Below are positions 1-8,745 of a stretch of DNA of 64,000 nucleotides, piece by piece. Both the position numbers and the translations under genes were made by a program. The notes below the pieces were generated by a model that was not told where the DNA came from, searched no databases, and was given only the letters and a program-made list of their open reading frames with translations. Source of the stretch: an uncultured Acetatifactor sp. (lineage in GTDB: Bacteria > Bacillota > Clostridia > Lachnospirales > Lachnospiraceae); contig CANQJL010000011.1 in assembly GCA_947624245.1 (NCBI GenBank), forward strand, positions 1 to 64,000, given 5' to 3'. Every line of letters starts with the position of its first letter. Within the stretch, counting starts at the first letter, position 1.

Positions 1-96
1 AGATGTCCTTACCATTTATACCAAAAAAGGAATAAGTCTGTAAGCTATTTTTCTTGCTTACAAACTTATTATACGAGCGAGGAATATGATGAGTAA
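1..96 (+). other. Possible 3' end of an upstream gene, with a hairpin before the first CDS
   Basis: The window opens inside or just after another gene. Frame 1 stays open from base 1 to a TAA at 94-96, overlapping the next CDS start. Frame 2 stays open to a TAA at 41-43 and ends in a plausible tail, TIYTKKGISL. Either could be the end of a + strand neighbour; I cannot decide between them. An interrupted inverted repeat (31-37 with 64-70, and 40-45 with 56-61) forms a stem but has no U-tract, so it is not a clear terminator. Confidence 0.25.
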
Positions 97-1807
97 AGAA
101 TTAACAGGTTATCCGTCCATTGATAGGCCGTGGCTGAAGTACTATGACAGTAATAAACTTATTGACAATCGTTATAAGGATGTTAATGTCTATACATATT
201 TAAAAGAACATAGCAAAGATTATATGTCAAATATTGCTATAATGTATTTTGGTAAAAAATATACCTTTCGCTCTTTGTTTAATAAAATCGACACAATAGC
301 CAATGCTTTTATAAGAATGGGAGTTAAAAGTGGGGATATTGTAACACTGTCTATGCCCAATATTCCTGAAAATGTAATTTGCTTTTATGCGCTTAATAAA
401 ATTGGTGCGGTTGCTAATTTAATTGATCTAAGATTAAAGGGAGAAAAATTAATTGAAGCTATTAATTCGGCTAACTCTACTTTGATTGTTGCAACGGATT
501 TGTTTATAGATAATTTGTTATCTGTAATTTCTGATACGACTATTCAAAATGTGATAGTTGCATCCCCTAAAAATTCATTACCAGTATATTTAAAATGTAT
601 ATATGCTTTAAAGAACAATGTCAATAAAAGCTTAATGCCTAATTTCTTGTATTGGAATCAATTTGAAAAAAACGTGGGTAAAATTTCAACAAAATGGCCA
701 GATGCTTCATCAAAAAATGATTCTGTTTGTATTCTTCACACAAGTGGAACGACAGGTATTCCTAAAGGAGTGGTTTTAACAAATGAAGTTTTTGTGGAAA
801 TGGCCGAACAGATAAGAATAAGTGGTTTAAGTTACAAAATTGGAGATAAATTTTTAAATCAGGTGCCCCCTTTTTTGGCCTATAACATAGTATCGGCTGT
901 GAATAATCCATTATCTATGGGCCTTACGGTTATTATGCTTCCAGACTATCAACCTGAAAAATTTGCAGAAAATATTTACAAATTTAAACCAAATCATGTA
1001 ATTGCTGGACCAGCTGACTGGAGTAATTTTTTAGACAATCAAAAAGTGACATCTCGCGATTATAGTTTTTTAAAAAGCCTTATAAGCGGAAGCGATAAAA
1101 TTAATATCAAACAGAAAAATCGCATTAATAATACTCTAAAAAAATGTGGATGTTCCAATTCAATCTTAGAAGGGTATGGTATGACAGAAGTAGCTGCAGC
1201 AGCAGTAATGAATCTCCCACAGCATAATGTAAATGAAAGTGTTGGTGTTCCACTTCCGAAAGTGAATGTATGTATATTTGATAATGAAAAAAACTGTGAA
1301 CTTAGCTATGGCGAAATGGGTGAAATATGTATGACAGGCCCCACATTAATGAAAGGATATTATAACAATCCAGAGGAAACGAAAAAAGTATTAAAACGAC
1401 ATAATGATGGTTCTCTTTGGCTGCACAGTGGAGACTTAGGCTATATGAATGAAGATGGCAACATATTTCTTGAGGGACGGTTAAAACGTATTATTGTATG
1501 CTATGATGGAATAAAAATTTCACCGTTCAGTCTTGAAAATACTATCATGAAGCATAAAAATGTAGCAGAGTGCTGTGTGGTTGGACAGTATGATAAGGAA
1601 CATCAGATGGGGCAAGTTCCTGTTGCGTTTGTGACACTTAAAGAAAACAACGATACAACTATGAGGGAAATAGAAGAACTTTGCAGGCGTGAGCTGAGTG
1701 AACGATATCGGCCTCAAGCGATTGTAGTACTTGATAATCTTCCACTGACGCCCAATGGCAAAGTAGACTACCGGGCGCTGGAAAAAGAAGCGGCAAAGCA
1801 AAGTTAG
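89..1807 (+). CDS. AMP-dependent acyl-CoA synthetase/ligase (class I adenylate-forming enzyme)
   Basis: The product (about 572 residues) should activate a carboxylic acid with ATP and pass the acyl group to CoA or a carrier protein. The family signature is complete: phosphate-binding loop TSGTTGIPKG near residue 218, YGMTE near 363, SGDLG near 447, hinge GRLKR just after, and the C-terminal catalytic lysine region NGKVDYR near 556. Length is normal for the family and no signal peptide or membrane helix is seen. ATG at 86 and 89 are in frame; GAGG at 79-82 is better spaced for 89. Base and codon use are strikingly A+T-rich compared with every gene downstream, which suggests acquisition by transfer or the edge of a foreign cluster such as a polysaccharide or secondary-metabolite locus. 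The acyl substrate cannot be told from sequence. Confidence 0.85.
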   Translation: MSKELTGYPSIDRPWLKYYDSNKLIDNRYKDVNVYTYLKEHSKDYMSNIAIMYFGKKYTFRSLFNKIDTIANAFIRMGVKSGDIVTLSMPNIPENVICFYALNKIGAVANLIDLRLKGEKLIEAINSANSTLIVATDLFIDNLLSVISDTTIQNVIVASPKNSLPVYLKCIYALKNNVNKSLMPNFLYWNQFEKNVGKISTKWPDASSKNDSVCILHTSGTTGIPKGVVLTNEVFVEMAEQIRISGLSYKIGDKFLNQVPPFLAYNIVSAVNNPLSMGLTVIMLPDYQPEKFAENIYKFKPNHVIAGPADWSNFLDNQKVTSRDYSFLKSLISGSDKINIKQKNRINNTLKKCGCSNSILEGYGMTEVAAAAVMNLPQHNVNESVGVPLPKVNVCIFDNEKNCELSYGEMGEICMTGPTLMKGYYNNPEETKKVLKRHNDGSLWLHSGDLGYMNEDGNIFLEGRLKRIIVCYDGIKISPFSLENTIMKHKNVAECCVVGQYDKEHQMGQVPVAFVTLKENNDTTMREIEELCRRELSERYRPQAIVVLDNLPLTPNGKVDYRALEKEAAKQS

Positions 1808-1958
1808 CACTTGCGCCAGCAAAGAAACAACGGCGGAAAAAATTTTGCGCAGGATACAAAAGCAAAGAACAACCTTTTCTATCCCATCTCTTGCCGGGGA
1901 GACTCATCTGCCGCTGTAAAATTTTTAGTAAAAAATATTTTGTTTAGGTATTGCAACC

Positions 1959-2006
1959 AAAAGAAATATATGCTATTTTTATGGAAAGCATATATTTCTT
2001 TTTTCT
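1959..2006 (+). terminator. Intrinsic terminator after the acyl-CoA synthetase
   Basis: Perfect inverted repeat of 14-16 bp (1959-1974 with 1987-2002), 12-nt loop, then a T-rich run, so it should end transcription of the upstream A+T-rich gene. Because the arms begin with A residues it could also work in the other direction. The rest of 1808-2112 holds no gene I can support; it becomes less A+T-rich towards the next CDS, marking the composition boundary. Confidence 0.7.
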
Positions 2007-2073
2007 TTATCGGAATGCTCTGACGTTCATTTATATCAGAAAATCTATGCTTTGAAATCACCAATATTGCAAA

Positions 2074-2104
2074 GCAGGAGATTTTTGACCTCCTGCGAAG
2101 GAGG
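2074..2104 (+). promoter_or_regulatory. Hairpin competing with the ribosome binding site of the Rpn-like gene
   Basis: GCAGGAG (2074-2080) can pair with CTCCTGC (2090-2096). The same CCTCC can instead pair with the ribosome site GGAGG (2100-2104), 8 nt before the ATG at 2113. The two pairings exclude each other, so translation could be tuned by the choice. This is inference from base pairing only. Confidence 0.35.
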
Positions 2105-2112
2105 AAAAGAAT

Positions 2113-3093
2113 ATGGAAAAGGACGTAGTGCAGATTCGGTGTCTGTCCGACAACGAGCGCTATGCGGATCTGATCAACGGCGTTGTGTTTGGCGGCAGGC
2201 AGGTGGTGCATGGGGAAGATATTCGGGAAATGGATTCTCAGACCGGTCTGTGGAGGGCTTTCCCGGGAAAGAAGACTGTGAAGACAGGTAAGAAGTTTCG
2301 GGATTTGATCCGCAAGGTGGCAATGGGCGTGAATTTTACCGTCATCGGGGTGGAAAATCAGGATAAAGTACACTACCTGATGCCCCTTCGCGCAATGCTT
2401 TATGACGCTGCAGAATATGAGCGGCAGGCTTCACGCTTTCGCAAGAGGGTAAAGGCGGACAGAAATATTACGGACGCGGAATTTCTGTCCGGATTTAAAA
2501 AGACGGATAGACTGCATCCCTGCGTCACGTTGGTTCTGTTTTACGGAAAAGAATGGGACGGCAGCAGGGATTTGCACGGTATTTTGGATTTTACGGATAT
2601 TCCTCAGGAATTGAGGGGTTTTATCAATCAGTATCCGATGCATCTGTTGGAGGTGCGCAAGCTGCAGAATACGGAAATATTTTGTTCTGATCTGAAACAG
2701 ATTTTTGATTTTATCCGAATGTCGGAAGACAAAAAGGGGTTAAAGCGCTTGGTCCAGGGAGACGCCGCATATCAGAACATGGACGAGGATGCCTACGATA
2801 TGGCGGTGGCGTATACAAATGCGGCGGAATTGATTGCGGTAAAAGAATTTCACAGAAAGGATGGGAAGGTCAATATGTGCAAAGCGCTGACGGAGCTGAT
2901 AGAAGAGGGCAGAGAAGAAGGCAGAGAAGAAGGCCGGGAAGAGGGCATCATCGGAATGATTCGGGATAATTTGGATCGGGGGACAGCCCGGGAGGAGATT
3001 GCGGAGAAGCTGTGCAGATATTTCGGAATGAGCAGCGATAGGGCATGGGAATATTTGAACGAAATTTGCCCGGCAAAATTGTCTGACAGATAA
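2113..3093 (+). CDS. Rpn family recombination-promoting nuclease / PD-(D/E)XK nuclease family transposase
   Basis: A 326-residue protein matching the Rpn (formerly putative transposase_31) pattern common in Clostridia: an N-terminal nuclease-like segment with ADLINGVVFGG, the family signature around VENQDKVHYLMPLRAML near residues 84-100, a middle region rich in aromatic and basic residues, and an acidic repeat EEGREEGREEGREEG near 263-277 before the C-terminal helices. RpnA of E. coli is a DNA endonuclease that raises RecA-independent recombination; that is known of the family, not shown here. The gene is single, with its own ribosome site GGAGG and no inverted-repeat ends, so it is not an insertion sequence. 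These genes are usually present in many copies per genome. Confidence 0.8.
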   Translation: MEKDVVQIRCLSDNERYADLINGVVFGGRQVVHGEDIREMDSQTGLWRAFPGKKTVKTGKKFRDLIRKVAMGVNFTVIGVENQDKVHYLMPLRAMLYDAAEYERQASRFRKRVKADRNITDAEFLSGFKKTDRLHPCVTLVLFYGKEWDGSRDLHGILDFTDIPQELRGFINQYPMHLLEVRKLQNTEIFCSDLKQIFDFIRMSEDKKGLKRLVQGDAAYQNMDEDAYDMAVAYTNAAELIAVKEFHRKDGKVNMCKALTELIEEGREEGREEGREEGIIGMIRDNLDRGTAREEIAEKLCRYFGMSSDRAWEYLNEICPAKLSDR

Positions 3094-3114
3094 GCGCGGC
3101 AGTCGGAATAGTCT

Positions 3115-3143
3115 TTGACAGCCGGGCAGCCCCGTGTTATACT
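3115..3143 (+). promoter_or_regulatory. Promoter of the cobalamin operon
   Basis: TTGACA at 3115-3120 and TATACT at 3138-3143 are 17 bp apart, a near-consensus housekeeping promoter. The predicted start near 3150 is just before the riboswitch, so the full aptamer is transcribed. Confidence 0.8.
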
Positions 3144-3159
3144 TTGAAAGAACTGAATA

Positions 3160-3336
3160 GCATATGCTTTTGCGCCGGGAGGCGCCGATGCGAAAGAAGC
3201 ATTGAGGGAATCGACTGAAACTGTCGGGCTATCCCAGTAACCGTGAAACTGACGAAAGGACAATCAAGTCACTGCCGTAAGGCGGGAAGGCGTCCCAGTA
3301 GGATGAAGTCAAGCCGGGAGACCTGTCTGCATATGA
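3160..3336 (+). promoter_or_regulatory. Cobalamin (B12) riboswitch aptamer
   Basis: The conserved B12 box is at 3312-3327 (AGCCGGGAGACCTGTC). The closing P1 stem is CATATG at 3161-3166 with CATATG at 3330-3335. Upstream blocks with GGGAATC, CCCAGTAACCG and the GTCACTGCC...GGCGGGAAGG arm (about 3270-3290) fit the multi-arm junction of the class. It lies between a strong promoter and a terminator, ahead of corrinoid uptake and cobamide assembly genes, exactly where the family is expected. Binding of adenosylcobalamin or a related cobamide should turn the operon off. Confidence 0.9.
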
Positions 3337-3399
3337 TACACTTCTGGGGTTGGGTGGAAACCGCGCAGGTCTGTGCGAACCTGCGTTATTTGTGTTACT

Positions 3400-3433
3400 C
3401 TCCAATCTGGGGAGCATTTTTTTGCTCCTTTTT
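3400..3433 (+). terminator. Riboswitch expression-platform terminator
   Basis: GGAGCA (3411-3416) pairs with TGCTCC (3423-3428), followed by TTTTT at 3429-3433. CTCC at 3400-3403 could pair with GGAG at 3411-3414 and block the terminator, which makes it a candidate anti-terminator. A further stem (3364-3370 with 3379-3385) sits between aptamer and terminator. Together with the aptamer this fills 3094-3470; no gene is seen there. Confidence 0.8.
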
Positions 3434-3470
3434 CTATTCAGTTTAAAATACAGAAAGGAGGACTGACGAA

Positions 3471-4499
3471 ATGAAACGATCAGTCAAATGCACAAAAACT
3501 CTGGCGGCGGTTCTCGCTGCCGCCATGCTGTTGGCGCTTACCGCCTGCGGCAGCAAGGAAGACGGCCAGGCGCCGTCGGAAGGTACTGTCTCTTCCCTTA
3601 CGGAACAGGACAGCGGGGAACAGAGCGCGGCGGAGGATTCTGCAGAAGATGCTGCGAAAGAGGAAGACGGTTCCGTCACTGTAACGGATATGATGGGCAG
3701 AACCGTCACCTTGGAGGAGCCCGCCACGAGAGTGGTAGCCCTGACGCCCTCGGACTGTGAGATACTCTACGCTATAGGCGCGGGAGACACTCTGGTGGGA
3801 AGGGGCACTTACTGTGATTACCCCGCCGATGTGTTGGAGGTACCCGAGGTGGACTCGGGCTCCGAGACCAATATGGAACAGATTCTGGCGCTGGAGCCTC
3901 AGGTGCTTTTGATGAGCACCATGTCCCAGACCGAGGAACAGGCGAAGCAGCTGGAGGACGCGGGCGTCCATGTGGTCATCAGCGACGCTCAGGACATAGA
4001 TGGCGTTTATACGGCCATCGAGATGATCGGTACTCTGATGGGCAAGGACGAGGAGGCCGCCGCAGTCATCGACGGCATGAAGGCTTCTTTTGCGGAAATA
4101 GAAGAAAAATCTACCGGTGACGGCTCACAGACCGTTTATTTTGAAGTGTCGCCGTTAGAGTACGGTCTTTGGGCCGCAGGCTCCAACACGTTCATGGACG
4201 AGGTGGCGGACATGATGGGACTTACCAACTGTTTTGCGGATCTGGACGGCTGGGCATCTGTCTCCGAGGAGCAGGTGCTGGAGCGGAATCCGGATTATAT
4301 TGTGACCATTACCATGTACTACGGCGAAGGCCCCCTGCCGGAGGAGGAAATCATGGCGAGACCGGGCTGGGAGAACGTGACCGCAGTTAAGAACAAAGCC
4401 ATTCTGAATCTTCAGAACAACGAGTTGTCAAGACCGGCGCCCCGCCTTGCAGAAGGGGCAAAAATGCTCTTTGATTTTGTGTACGGAGCTACCGAGTAG
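3471..4499 (+). CDS. btuF: Corrinoid ABC transporter substrate-binding lipoprotein
   Basis: A 342-residue lipoprotein that should capture corrinoids outside the membrane and hand them to the BtuC/BtuD-like transporter encoded next. The signal peptide ends in the lipobox LTAC (Cys26), followed by an acidic, flexible linker to about residue 62. The rest is a helical-backbone binding protein of the BtuF/FhuD type, opening with VTVTDMMGRTVTL and VVALTPSDCEILYAIGAGD. AAAGGAGG lies upstream of the ATG. Position directly after a cobalamin riboswitch supports corrinoid over siderophore as ligand. FeIII-siderophore binding proteins share the fold, so without context the ligand would be ambiguous. Confidence 0.87.
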   Translation: MKRSVKCTKTLAAVLAAAMLLALTACGSKEDGQAPSEGTVSSLTEQDSGEQSAAEDSAEDAAKEEDGSVTVTDMMGRTVTLEEPATRVVALTPSDCEILYAIGAGDTLVGRGTYCDYPADVLEVPEVDSGSETNMEQILALEPQVLLMSTMSQTEEQAKQLEDAGVHVVISDAQDIDGVYTAIEMIGTLMGKDEEAAAVIDGMKASFAEIEEKSTGDGSQTVYFEVSPLEYGLWAAGSNTFMDEVADMMGLTNCFADLDGWASVSEEQVLERNPDYIVTITMYYGEGPLPEEEIMARPGWENVTAVKNKAILNLQNNELSRPAPRLAEGAKMLFDFVYGATE

Positions 4500-4519
4500 A
4501 GCCAGACAGGAGGCAGCCT

Positions 4520-5587
4520 ATGAAATCCCATAGAGAGCGTTTCAGCGCCCCGGAATATCTGTTTTTTGCCGCTCTGACTGTGGCAGTATTATGTCTCTGC
4601 GTCTGCATCGGCAGTGTAAATATCCCTCTTGGGGAGACGCTGTCTGTTTTTTGGGATGCGCTGTCCTCCTTTGTTCAGAAATTTTTATTTCATAAGCCTG
4701 CGGACTTTCCGGAGGGGACTGTTTCGTCCATTCTCCTGACCGTCAGACTTCCCAGAGTACTTTGCGTGGCGCTTTCCGGGGCGGCGCTCTCTCTGGCGGG
4801 TGCCGCCATGCAGGGCCTGTTGAAGAACCCTCTGGCGGACGGTTCCACGCTGGGAGTCTCTTCCGGCGCGGCGCTTGGGGCGGTGATCGCCATCGCCTTC
4901 GGCATCACCTTCCCCTCGCTGCCCTTTGCGGGGACTATGGTGATGGCCGTGATCTTTGCTTTTCTGTCTCTGCTGATCCTGCTGGCGCTGGCGGAAAAGC
5001 TGGACCGTTCTCTTTCTACCGGTACGATCATACTTATCGGTGTGATCTATTCCATGTTCGTCTCCAGTCTTATGAGCATTGTCATAACCTTTGCACAGGA
5101 CCGTGTCCGGCATATTACCTTCTGGACCATGGGAAGCCTTCAGGGCAGGGGGTATGCGGATGCGGCGGTTCTTTTGGGGGCGCTGGTCCTCTTTGGCGGG
5201 ATCATTCTGTTTCACGCAAGGGAGCTGAACGCCTTTGCGGTGGGGGAGGAGAACGCCCGTCATATCGGCGTAAATGTGCGCAGGGTAAAGCTGACGCTTT
5301 TGATCGCGGTGTCTGGGCTGATCGGCATCTGTGTATCCATAGGGGGAGTCATCGGTTTTGTGGGCCTCGTCACCCCCCATATGCTGCGGATGCTGACGGG
5401 CCCCAATCATCGAAGACTGCTGCCAGCCTCTCTCTTTGGAGGAGCCTGTTTTCTGATGCTGGCGGATCTTGTGGCGAGGATCCTTCTCAATCCCAGGGAG
5501 CTGAATATCGGAATCGTCACCAGTCTGGCCGGGGCTGTGGTGTTCGTATTCATTTTTTATCGCACAAGGAGGGGAAGCGGATGCTGA
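4520..5587 (+). CDS. btuC: Corrinoid ABC transporter permease (FecCD/BtuC family)
   Basis: A 355-residue polytopic permease with about nine to ten hydrophobic segments. Family motifs are visible: NPLADGSTLGVSSGAALGA near residue 108 and the cytoplasmic coupling region GVIGFVGLVTPHMLRM near 278. It should pair as a dimer with the ATPase encoded next to move corrinoid into the cell. It starts 20 bp after btuF with AGGAGG upstream, and its last seven bases overlap the start of btuD, indicating translational coupling. Confidence 0.88.
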   Translation: MKSHRERFSAPEYLFFAALTVAVLCLCVCIGSVNIPLGETLSVFWDALSSFVQKFLFHKPADFPEGTVSSILLTVRLPRVLCVALSGAALSLAGAAMQGLLKNPLADGSTLGVSSGAALGAVIAIAFGITFPSLPFAGTMVMAVIFAFLSLLILLALAEKLDRSLSTGTIILIGVIYSMFVSSLMSIVITFAQDRVRHITFWTMGSLQGRGYADAAVLLGALVLFGGIILFHARELNAFAVGEENARHIGVNVRRVKLTLLIAVSGLIGICVSIGGVIGFVGLVTPHMLRMLTGPNHRRLLPASLFGGACFLMLADLVARILLNPRELNIGIVTSLAGAVVFVFIFYRTRRGSGC

Positions 5588-6369
5588 ACGTAAAAGACCT
5601 CTCCGTCCGGTTGGGCCAAAAGCAGATTTTGGACAGCCTCAGTTTTTCCGTGAGGGAAGGGCATTGGCTGATGGTGGTGGGACCCAACGGCGCGGGGAAA
5701 TCCACTTTGATCAACGCCGTCACCCGAAACGTGGCGTACACGGGGACTGTTCTGTTTGAGGGGGAAGATATCCGGCGGAAGAAACCGGCGGAGCTGGCGC
5801 GCTGTATGGGCGTTCTGGCGCAGACCCACGAGACGGCCTATTCCTTCTCCGTGGAGGAGGTGGCACGCCTTGGGCGGTACGCCCATTCCCCCGGCTTTCT
5901 CTCCCGAGGCGGAGAGGGGGATCGGGCTGCGGTGGAGGACGCGCTCACCGTTACCGGCATGTGGAACAGGCGGAATAGGTCCATACTCACCCTCTCCGGC
6001 GGGGAGCTGCAGAGAACGTTTCTGGCGCAGGTCTTCGCCCAGGATCCCAAGCTGCTTTTGCTGGACGAGCCCACCAATCATCTGGATCCCGCCTATCAGA
6101 AGCAGGTCTTTGACCTGATCGCCGACTGGGTGAAAAAGCCCGGCAGGGCTGTGCTCTCCGTGATACATGATCTCTCTCTTGCGAGGGCTTACGGAACCGA
6201 GGTCATGCTGCTTGACAGGGGGAAAATATTGGCCGGAGGCGATGCCGAAGAGGTGCTGACGCCGGAGAATCTGGAGCGGGTCTACGGAATGAATGTGTAC
6301 GGCTGGATGAGAGAGATGCTCTCCCTGTGGAAGGATCCGGAGGAAACAGGAACAGGAGACGGAGTATAG
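5581..6369 (+). CDS. btuD: Corrinoid ABC transporter ATP-binding protein
   Basis: A 262-residue ABC ATPase: Walker A GPNGAGKST at residues 34-42, signature LSGGE near 138, Walker B LLLLDEPTNH near 158, and switch histidine in VIHDLS near 196. It powers the BtuC-like permease. A longer in-frame reading extends far upstream through btuC, but the real start is the ATG at 5581, where the protein begins MLNVKDLSVRLG and the ribosome site AAGGAGG lies just upstream. The start overlaps the btuC stop. Some haem and siderophore ATPases are similar; the operon decides the call. Confidence 0.88.
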   Translation: MLNVKDLSVRLGQKQILDSLSFSVREGHWLMVVGPNGAGKSTLINAVTRNVAYTGTVLFEGEDIRRKKPAELARCMGVLAQTHETAYSFSVEEVARLGRYAHSPGFLSRGGEGDRAAVEDALTVTGMWNRRNRSILTLSGGELQRTFLAQVFAQDPKLLLLDEPTNHLDPAYQKQVFDLIADWVKKPGRAVLSVIHDLSLARAYGTEVMLLDRGKILAGGDAEEVLTPENLERVYGMNVYGWMREMLSLWKDPEETGTGDGV

Positions 6370-6371
6370 CG

Positions 6372-7460
6372 ATGGATTTTGAAGAACTGAACGAAAGAAT
6401 CCTTCCCCTCGATGAAAGAGCCATGGAGCAGGCAAAGCGCCGTCTGGACGCCATTGCCAAGCCTTTGGACGGATTGGGGGAATTAGAGAAAATATGCATT
6501 GGGATTGCCGGACTTACGGGACAGGCAGAGCTTTCCTTAAAAAAGCGCGCGGTGGTGGTCTTCTGTGCGGATAACGGAGTAGTGGCGGAGGGAGTCACCC
6601 AGACAGATGCTTCCGTCACGGCGGTCATGGCGCGGCGTATTGCCTTGGGGCAGTCCTGTGTGTGCCGGATGGCGGAAACGGCCGGCGCCAAGGTGCTGCC
6701 TGTGGACATCGGTATGCTGCGTCGGGTGGAAGGCGTCAGGGATCTGCATATTGCGGACGGCACCGGCAATATCGCGTCAGGGCCTGCCATGACCCGCGAT
6801 CAGGCGCTGGATGCCGTCGGGCGAGGTATGGCATTAGCCGGGGAGTTGAAGGAAAAGGGATATGAGCTTTGTGCCTGCGGTGAAATGGGAATCGGAAACA
6901 CCACCACCTCCGGCGCCGTCGCGTCGGTCCTTCTCTCCCTTCCTCCGGAGCAGACCGTCGGTCCCGGCGCAGGGCTGTCCGCTCAGGCTTTGGCGAGAAA
7001 GCGGGACATTGTGCGGCAGGCGATTGAGGTCAACCGTCCGGATCCCTTTGACGCTCTGGACGTGCTCTGTAAGCTGGGGGGCTTTGACATTGCGGGAATG
7101 ACGGGATTTTATCTGGGCTGCGCGCTGCATCGTCTTCCCGTGATCCTTGACGGACTGATCGGCTCCGTGGCGGCGCTGCTTGCAGTCAGGCTTTGCCCGG
7201 GCAGCAGGATTGCCATGATTCCCAGCCACAGCTCTGCAGAGCCTGCGGCGAAGGCCATCATGGAGACCCTTGGATTTCGCCCCATACTTTGGGGGAATTT
7301 CAAGCTGGGAGAGGGGACGGGCGCCGTCTGCATGATGCCGCTTTTGGATATGATCCTTTCCGTGTACCGAAGCGCCGTTTCCTTCTCAGAGGCGGACATT
7401 CCACAGTATCGGTATGACGGACGGAAGGCCGAAACGGCGGACAGGAGGGGCTTATGCTGA
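6372..7460 (+). CDS. cobT: Nicotinate-nucleotide--dimethylbenzimidazole phosphoribosyltransferase
   Basis: A 362-residue enzyme that makes alpha-ribazole phosphate, the activated lower ligand, from nicotinate mononucleotide and a base. Conserved features are CADNGVVAEGV near residue 62, CGEMGIGNTTT near 176, and the catalytic glutamate in GEGTGA near 314. The ATG at 6372 lies 2 bp after the btuD stop and gives the expected N terminus (MDFEELNERI); an in-frame ATG at 6327 would add 15 unrelated residues. It overlaps cobU by 7 bp. Which lower-ligand base is used in this organism cannot be read from the sequence. Confidence 0.92.
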   Translation: MDFEELNERILPLDERAMEQAKRRLDAIAKPLDGLGELEKICIGIAGLTGQAELSLKKRAVVVFCADNGVVAEGVTQTDASVTAVMARRIALGQSCVCRMAETAGAKVLPVDIGMLRRVEGVRDLHIADGTGNIASGPAMTRDQALDAVGRGMALAGELKEKGYELCACGEMGIGNTTTSGAVASVLLSLPPEQTVGPGAGLSAQALARKRDIVRQAIEVNRPDPFDALDVLCKLGGFDIAGMTGFYLGCALHRLPVILDGLIGSVAALLAVRLCPGSRIAMIPSHSSAEPAAKAIMETLGFRPILWGNFKLGEGTGAVCMMPLLDMILSVYRSAVSFSEADIPQYRYDGRKAETADRRGLC

Positions 7461-7978
7461 TCTTGCTTACAGGAGGGTCGGGGTGCGGTAAGAGCTCCTA
7501 TGCGGAAGCGCTCTGCAGCAAGCTGCCCGCGCCCCGATATTATATTGCGGCCATGCGTCCTTTGGGGGAAGAAGGACTCCGCAAAATTGCCGCACACCGC
7601 GAAATGCGCCGGGGAAAAGGCTTTGAGACGATTGAGAGATACACCGATCTCTCCTCCCTGAAGCTTCCAGGACGGGGAACGGCGCTGTTGGAATGTATCT
7701 GCAATCTGACTGCCAACGAGATGTTCGATGAGGAGGGGGCCTTTGAAGATCCCGTCAGGCGGGTGCTGGACGGCGTGGAGGCGCTGTCCGCTCAGTGCAG
7801 TCATCTGATCGTGGTGACCAACGATGTGGGGAGCGACGGATTTGCCTATGAGGAAGGAACCGCCGCCTATATTCGGGCGCTGGGAAAAATCAACGGACAG
7901 CTTGCCCGCAGGGCGGATCATGTATATGAGATGGTCTGCGGGATACCGCTGGTGCGAAAGGGGGCGCTGTTGGTATGA
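7454..7978 (+). CDS. cobU: Adenosylcobinamide kinase / adenosylcobinamide-phosphate guanylyltransferase
   Basis: A 174-residue bifunctional enzyme that phosphorylates adenosylcobinamide and then attaches GMP, giving adenosylcobinamide-GDP for CobS. The P-loop is GGSGCGKSS at residues 7-15. The AAHREMR segment carries His48, equivalent to the guanylylated histidine of the family, and LLECICNLTANEMF follows near 73. The C-terminal part has VVTNDVGSDGF, where the usual motif is TNEVG, and ends VCGIPLVRKG. It is coupled to both neighbours by overlaps. A second, shorter CobU-like gene follows cobS. Confidence 0.88.
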   Translation: MLILLTGGSGCGKSSYAEALCSKLPAPRYYIAAMRPLGEEGLRKIAAHREMRRGKGFETIERYTDLSSLKLPGRGTALLECICNLTANEMFDEEGAFEDPVRRVLDGVEALSAQCSHLIVVTNDVGSDGFAYEEGTAAYIRALGKINGQLARRADHVYEMVCGIPLVRKGALLV

Positions 7979-8745
7979 AGGAAGCTTTTTGCTCTCTGAT
8001 TATGGCGTTTTCCATGTTTTCCGTGATTCCCATGCCGCGGATCCGCTGGAAAGAGGAAAATATGCGCTATATCATGGCGTGGCTTCCCCTTGTGGGAGCA
8101 GCGGCAGGAGCGCTGCAGCTTGGGTGGTTCTTTCTGTGTGAGCTGCTTTCCTTCGGTCCGCTTTTATTCGCTGTGGGTCTGACGGCTCTGCCCGTTTTCT
8201 TATCCGGCGGAATCCATATGGACGGTTTCAGTGATACGGTGGACGCTCTTGCCAGCCATGCTTCGCCCCAGCGAAAACGCGAGATATTAAAAGACCCGCA
8301 CACCGGTGCGTTTGCCGTACTTTTCTGCTGTATTTATCTGCTCTTGTTCACGGCGCTCTGTACGGAGCTTCCCCGCACAGAGGAAGCTGTGCTGATTCTG
8401 GGAATCCATCAGATTCTGTCTCGGGTCATAGGGGCTGTGGGCAGTGTTTGTTTTCCGTCCTTTGGGGAGGGGCTGCAGCATACCTTTCGGGACGCTGCTT
8501 CCCAAAAGACGATTTTCTTTCTGGCAGTGTGGGCTGCGGGCTGTGGGGCGGCATATTTTTGGCTCTCGCCTCTGAACGGGGTGGTCTGCGCCGCAGTGTC
8601 GGTATTTTGTCTGCTGTATCTCTATATGATGTCAAAGCGAAAATTCGGCGGTATGTCGGGAGATCTGGCGGGATATATGATTGCGCTGGGGCAGCTTTTG
8701 ATGCTGTTGTCCTATGTGGTGACGGAAAGGGTGGTGGCCTTGTGA
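7975..8745 (+). CDS. cobS: Adenosylcobinamide-GDP ribazoletransferase (cobalamin synthase)
   Basis: A 256-residue membrane protein that joins adenosylcobinamide-GDP with alpha-ribazole or its phosphate to finish the cobamide. The acidic metal-binding motif SGGIHMDGFSDTVDA lies at about residues 77-91, followed by KDPHTGAFAV near 107. Six or so hydrophobic segments make up the rest. The start overlaps the cobU stop by 4 bp (ATGA), and the gene ends in a GTGA overlap with the next reading frame. Confidence 0.92.
   Translation: MKEAFCSLIMAFSMFSVIPMPRIRWKEENMRYIMAWLPLVGAAAGALQLGWFFLCELLSFGPLLFAVGLTALPVFLSGGIHMDGFSDTVDALASHASPQRKREILKDPHTGAFAVLFCCIYLLLFTALCTELPRTEEAVLILGIHQILSRVIGAVGSVCFPSFGEGLQHTFRDAASQKTIFFLAVWAAGCGAAYFWLSPLNGVVCAAVSVFCLLYLYMMSKRKFGGMSGDLAGYMIALGQLLMLLSYVVTERVVAL

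Noticed and set aside
1808..2112. Short open frames between the acyl-CoA synthetase and the Rpn-like gene
   Set aside because: They cross the terminator, have no ribosome sites and resemble no protein family.
2890..2945. Tandem EEGR-coding repeat as a possible CRISPR or satellite repeat
   Set aside because: It is an in-frame protein repeat typical of Rpn proteins, without spacers.
4762..5580. N-terminal extension of the btuD reading frame through btuC
   Set aside because: The extension is out-of-frame btuC sequence; the ABC ATPase begins at 5581 with its own ribosome site.
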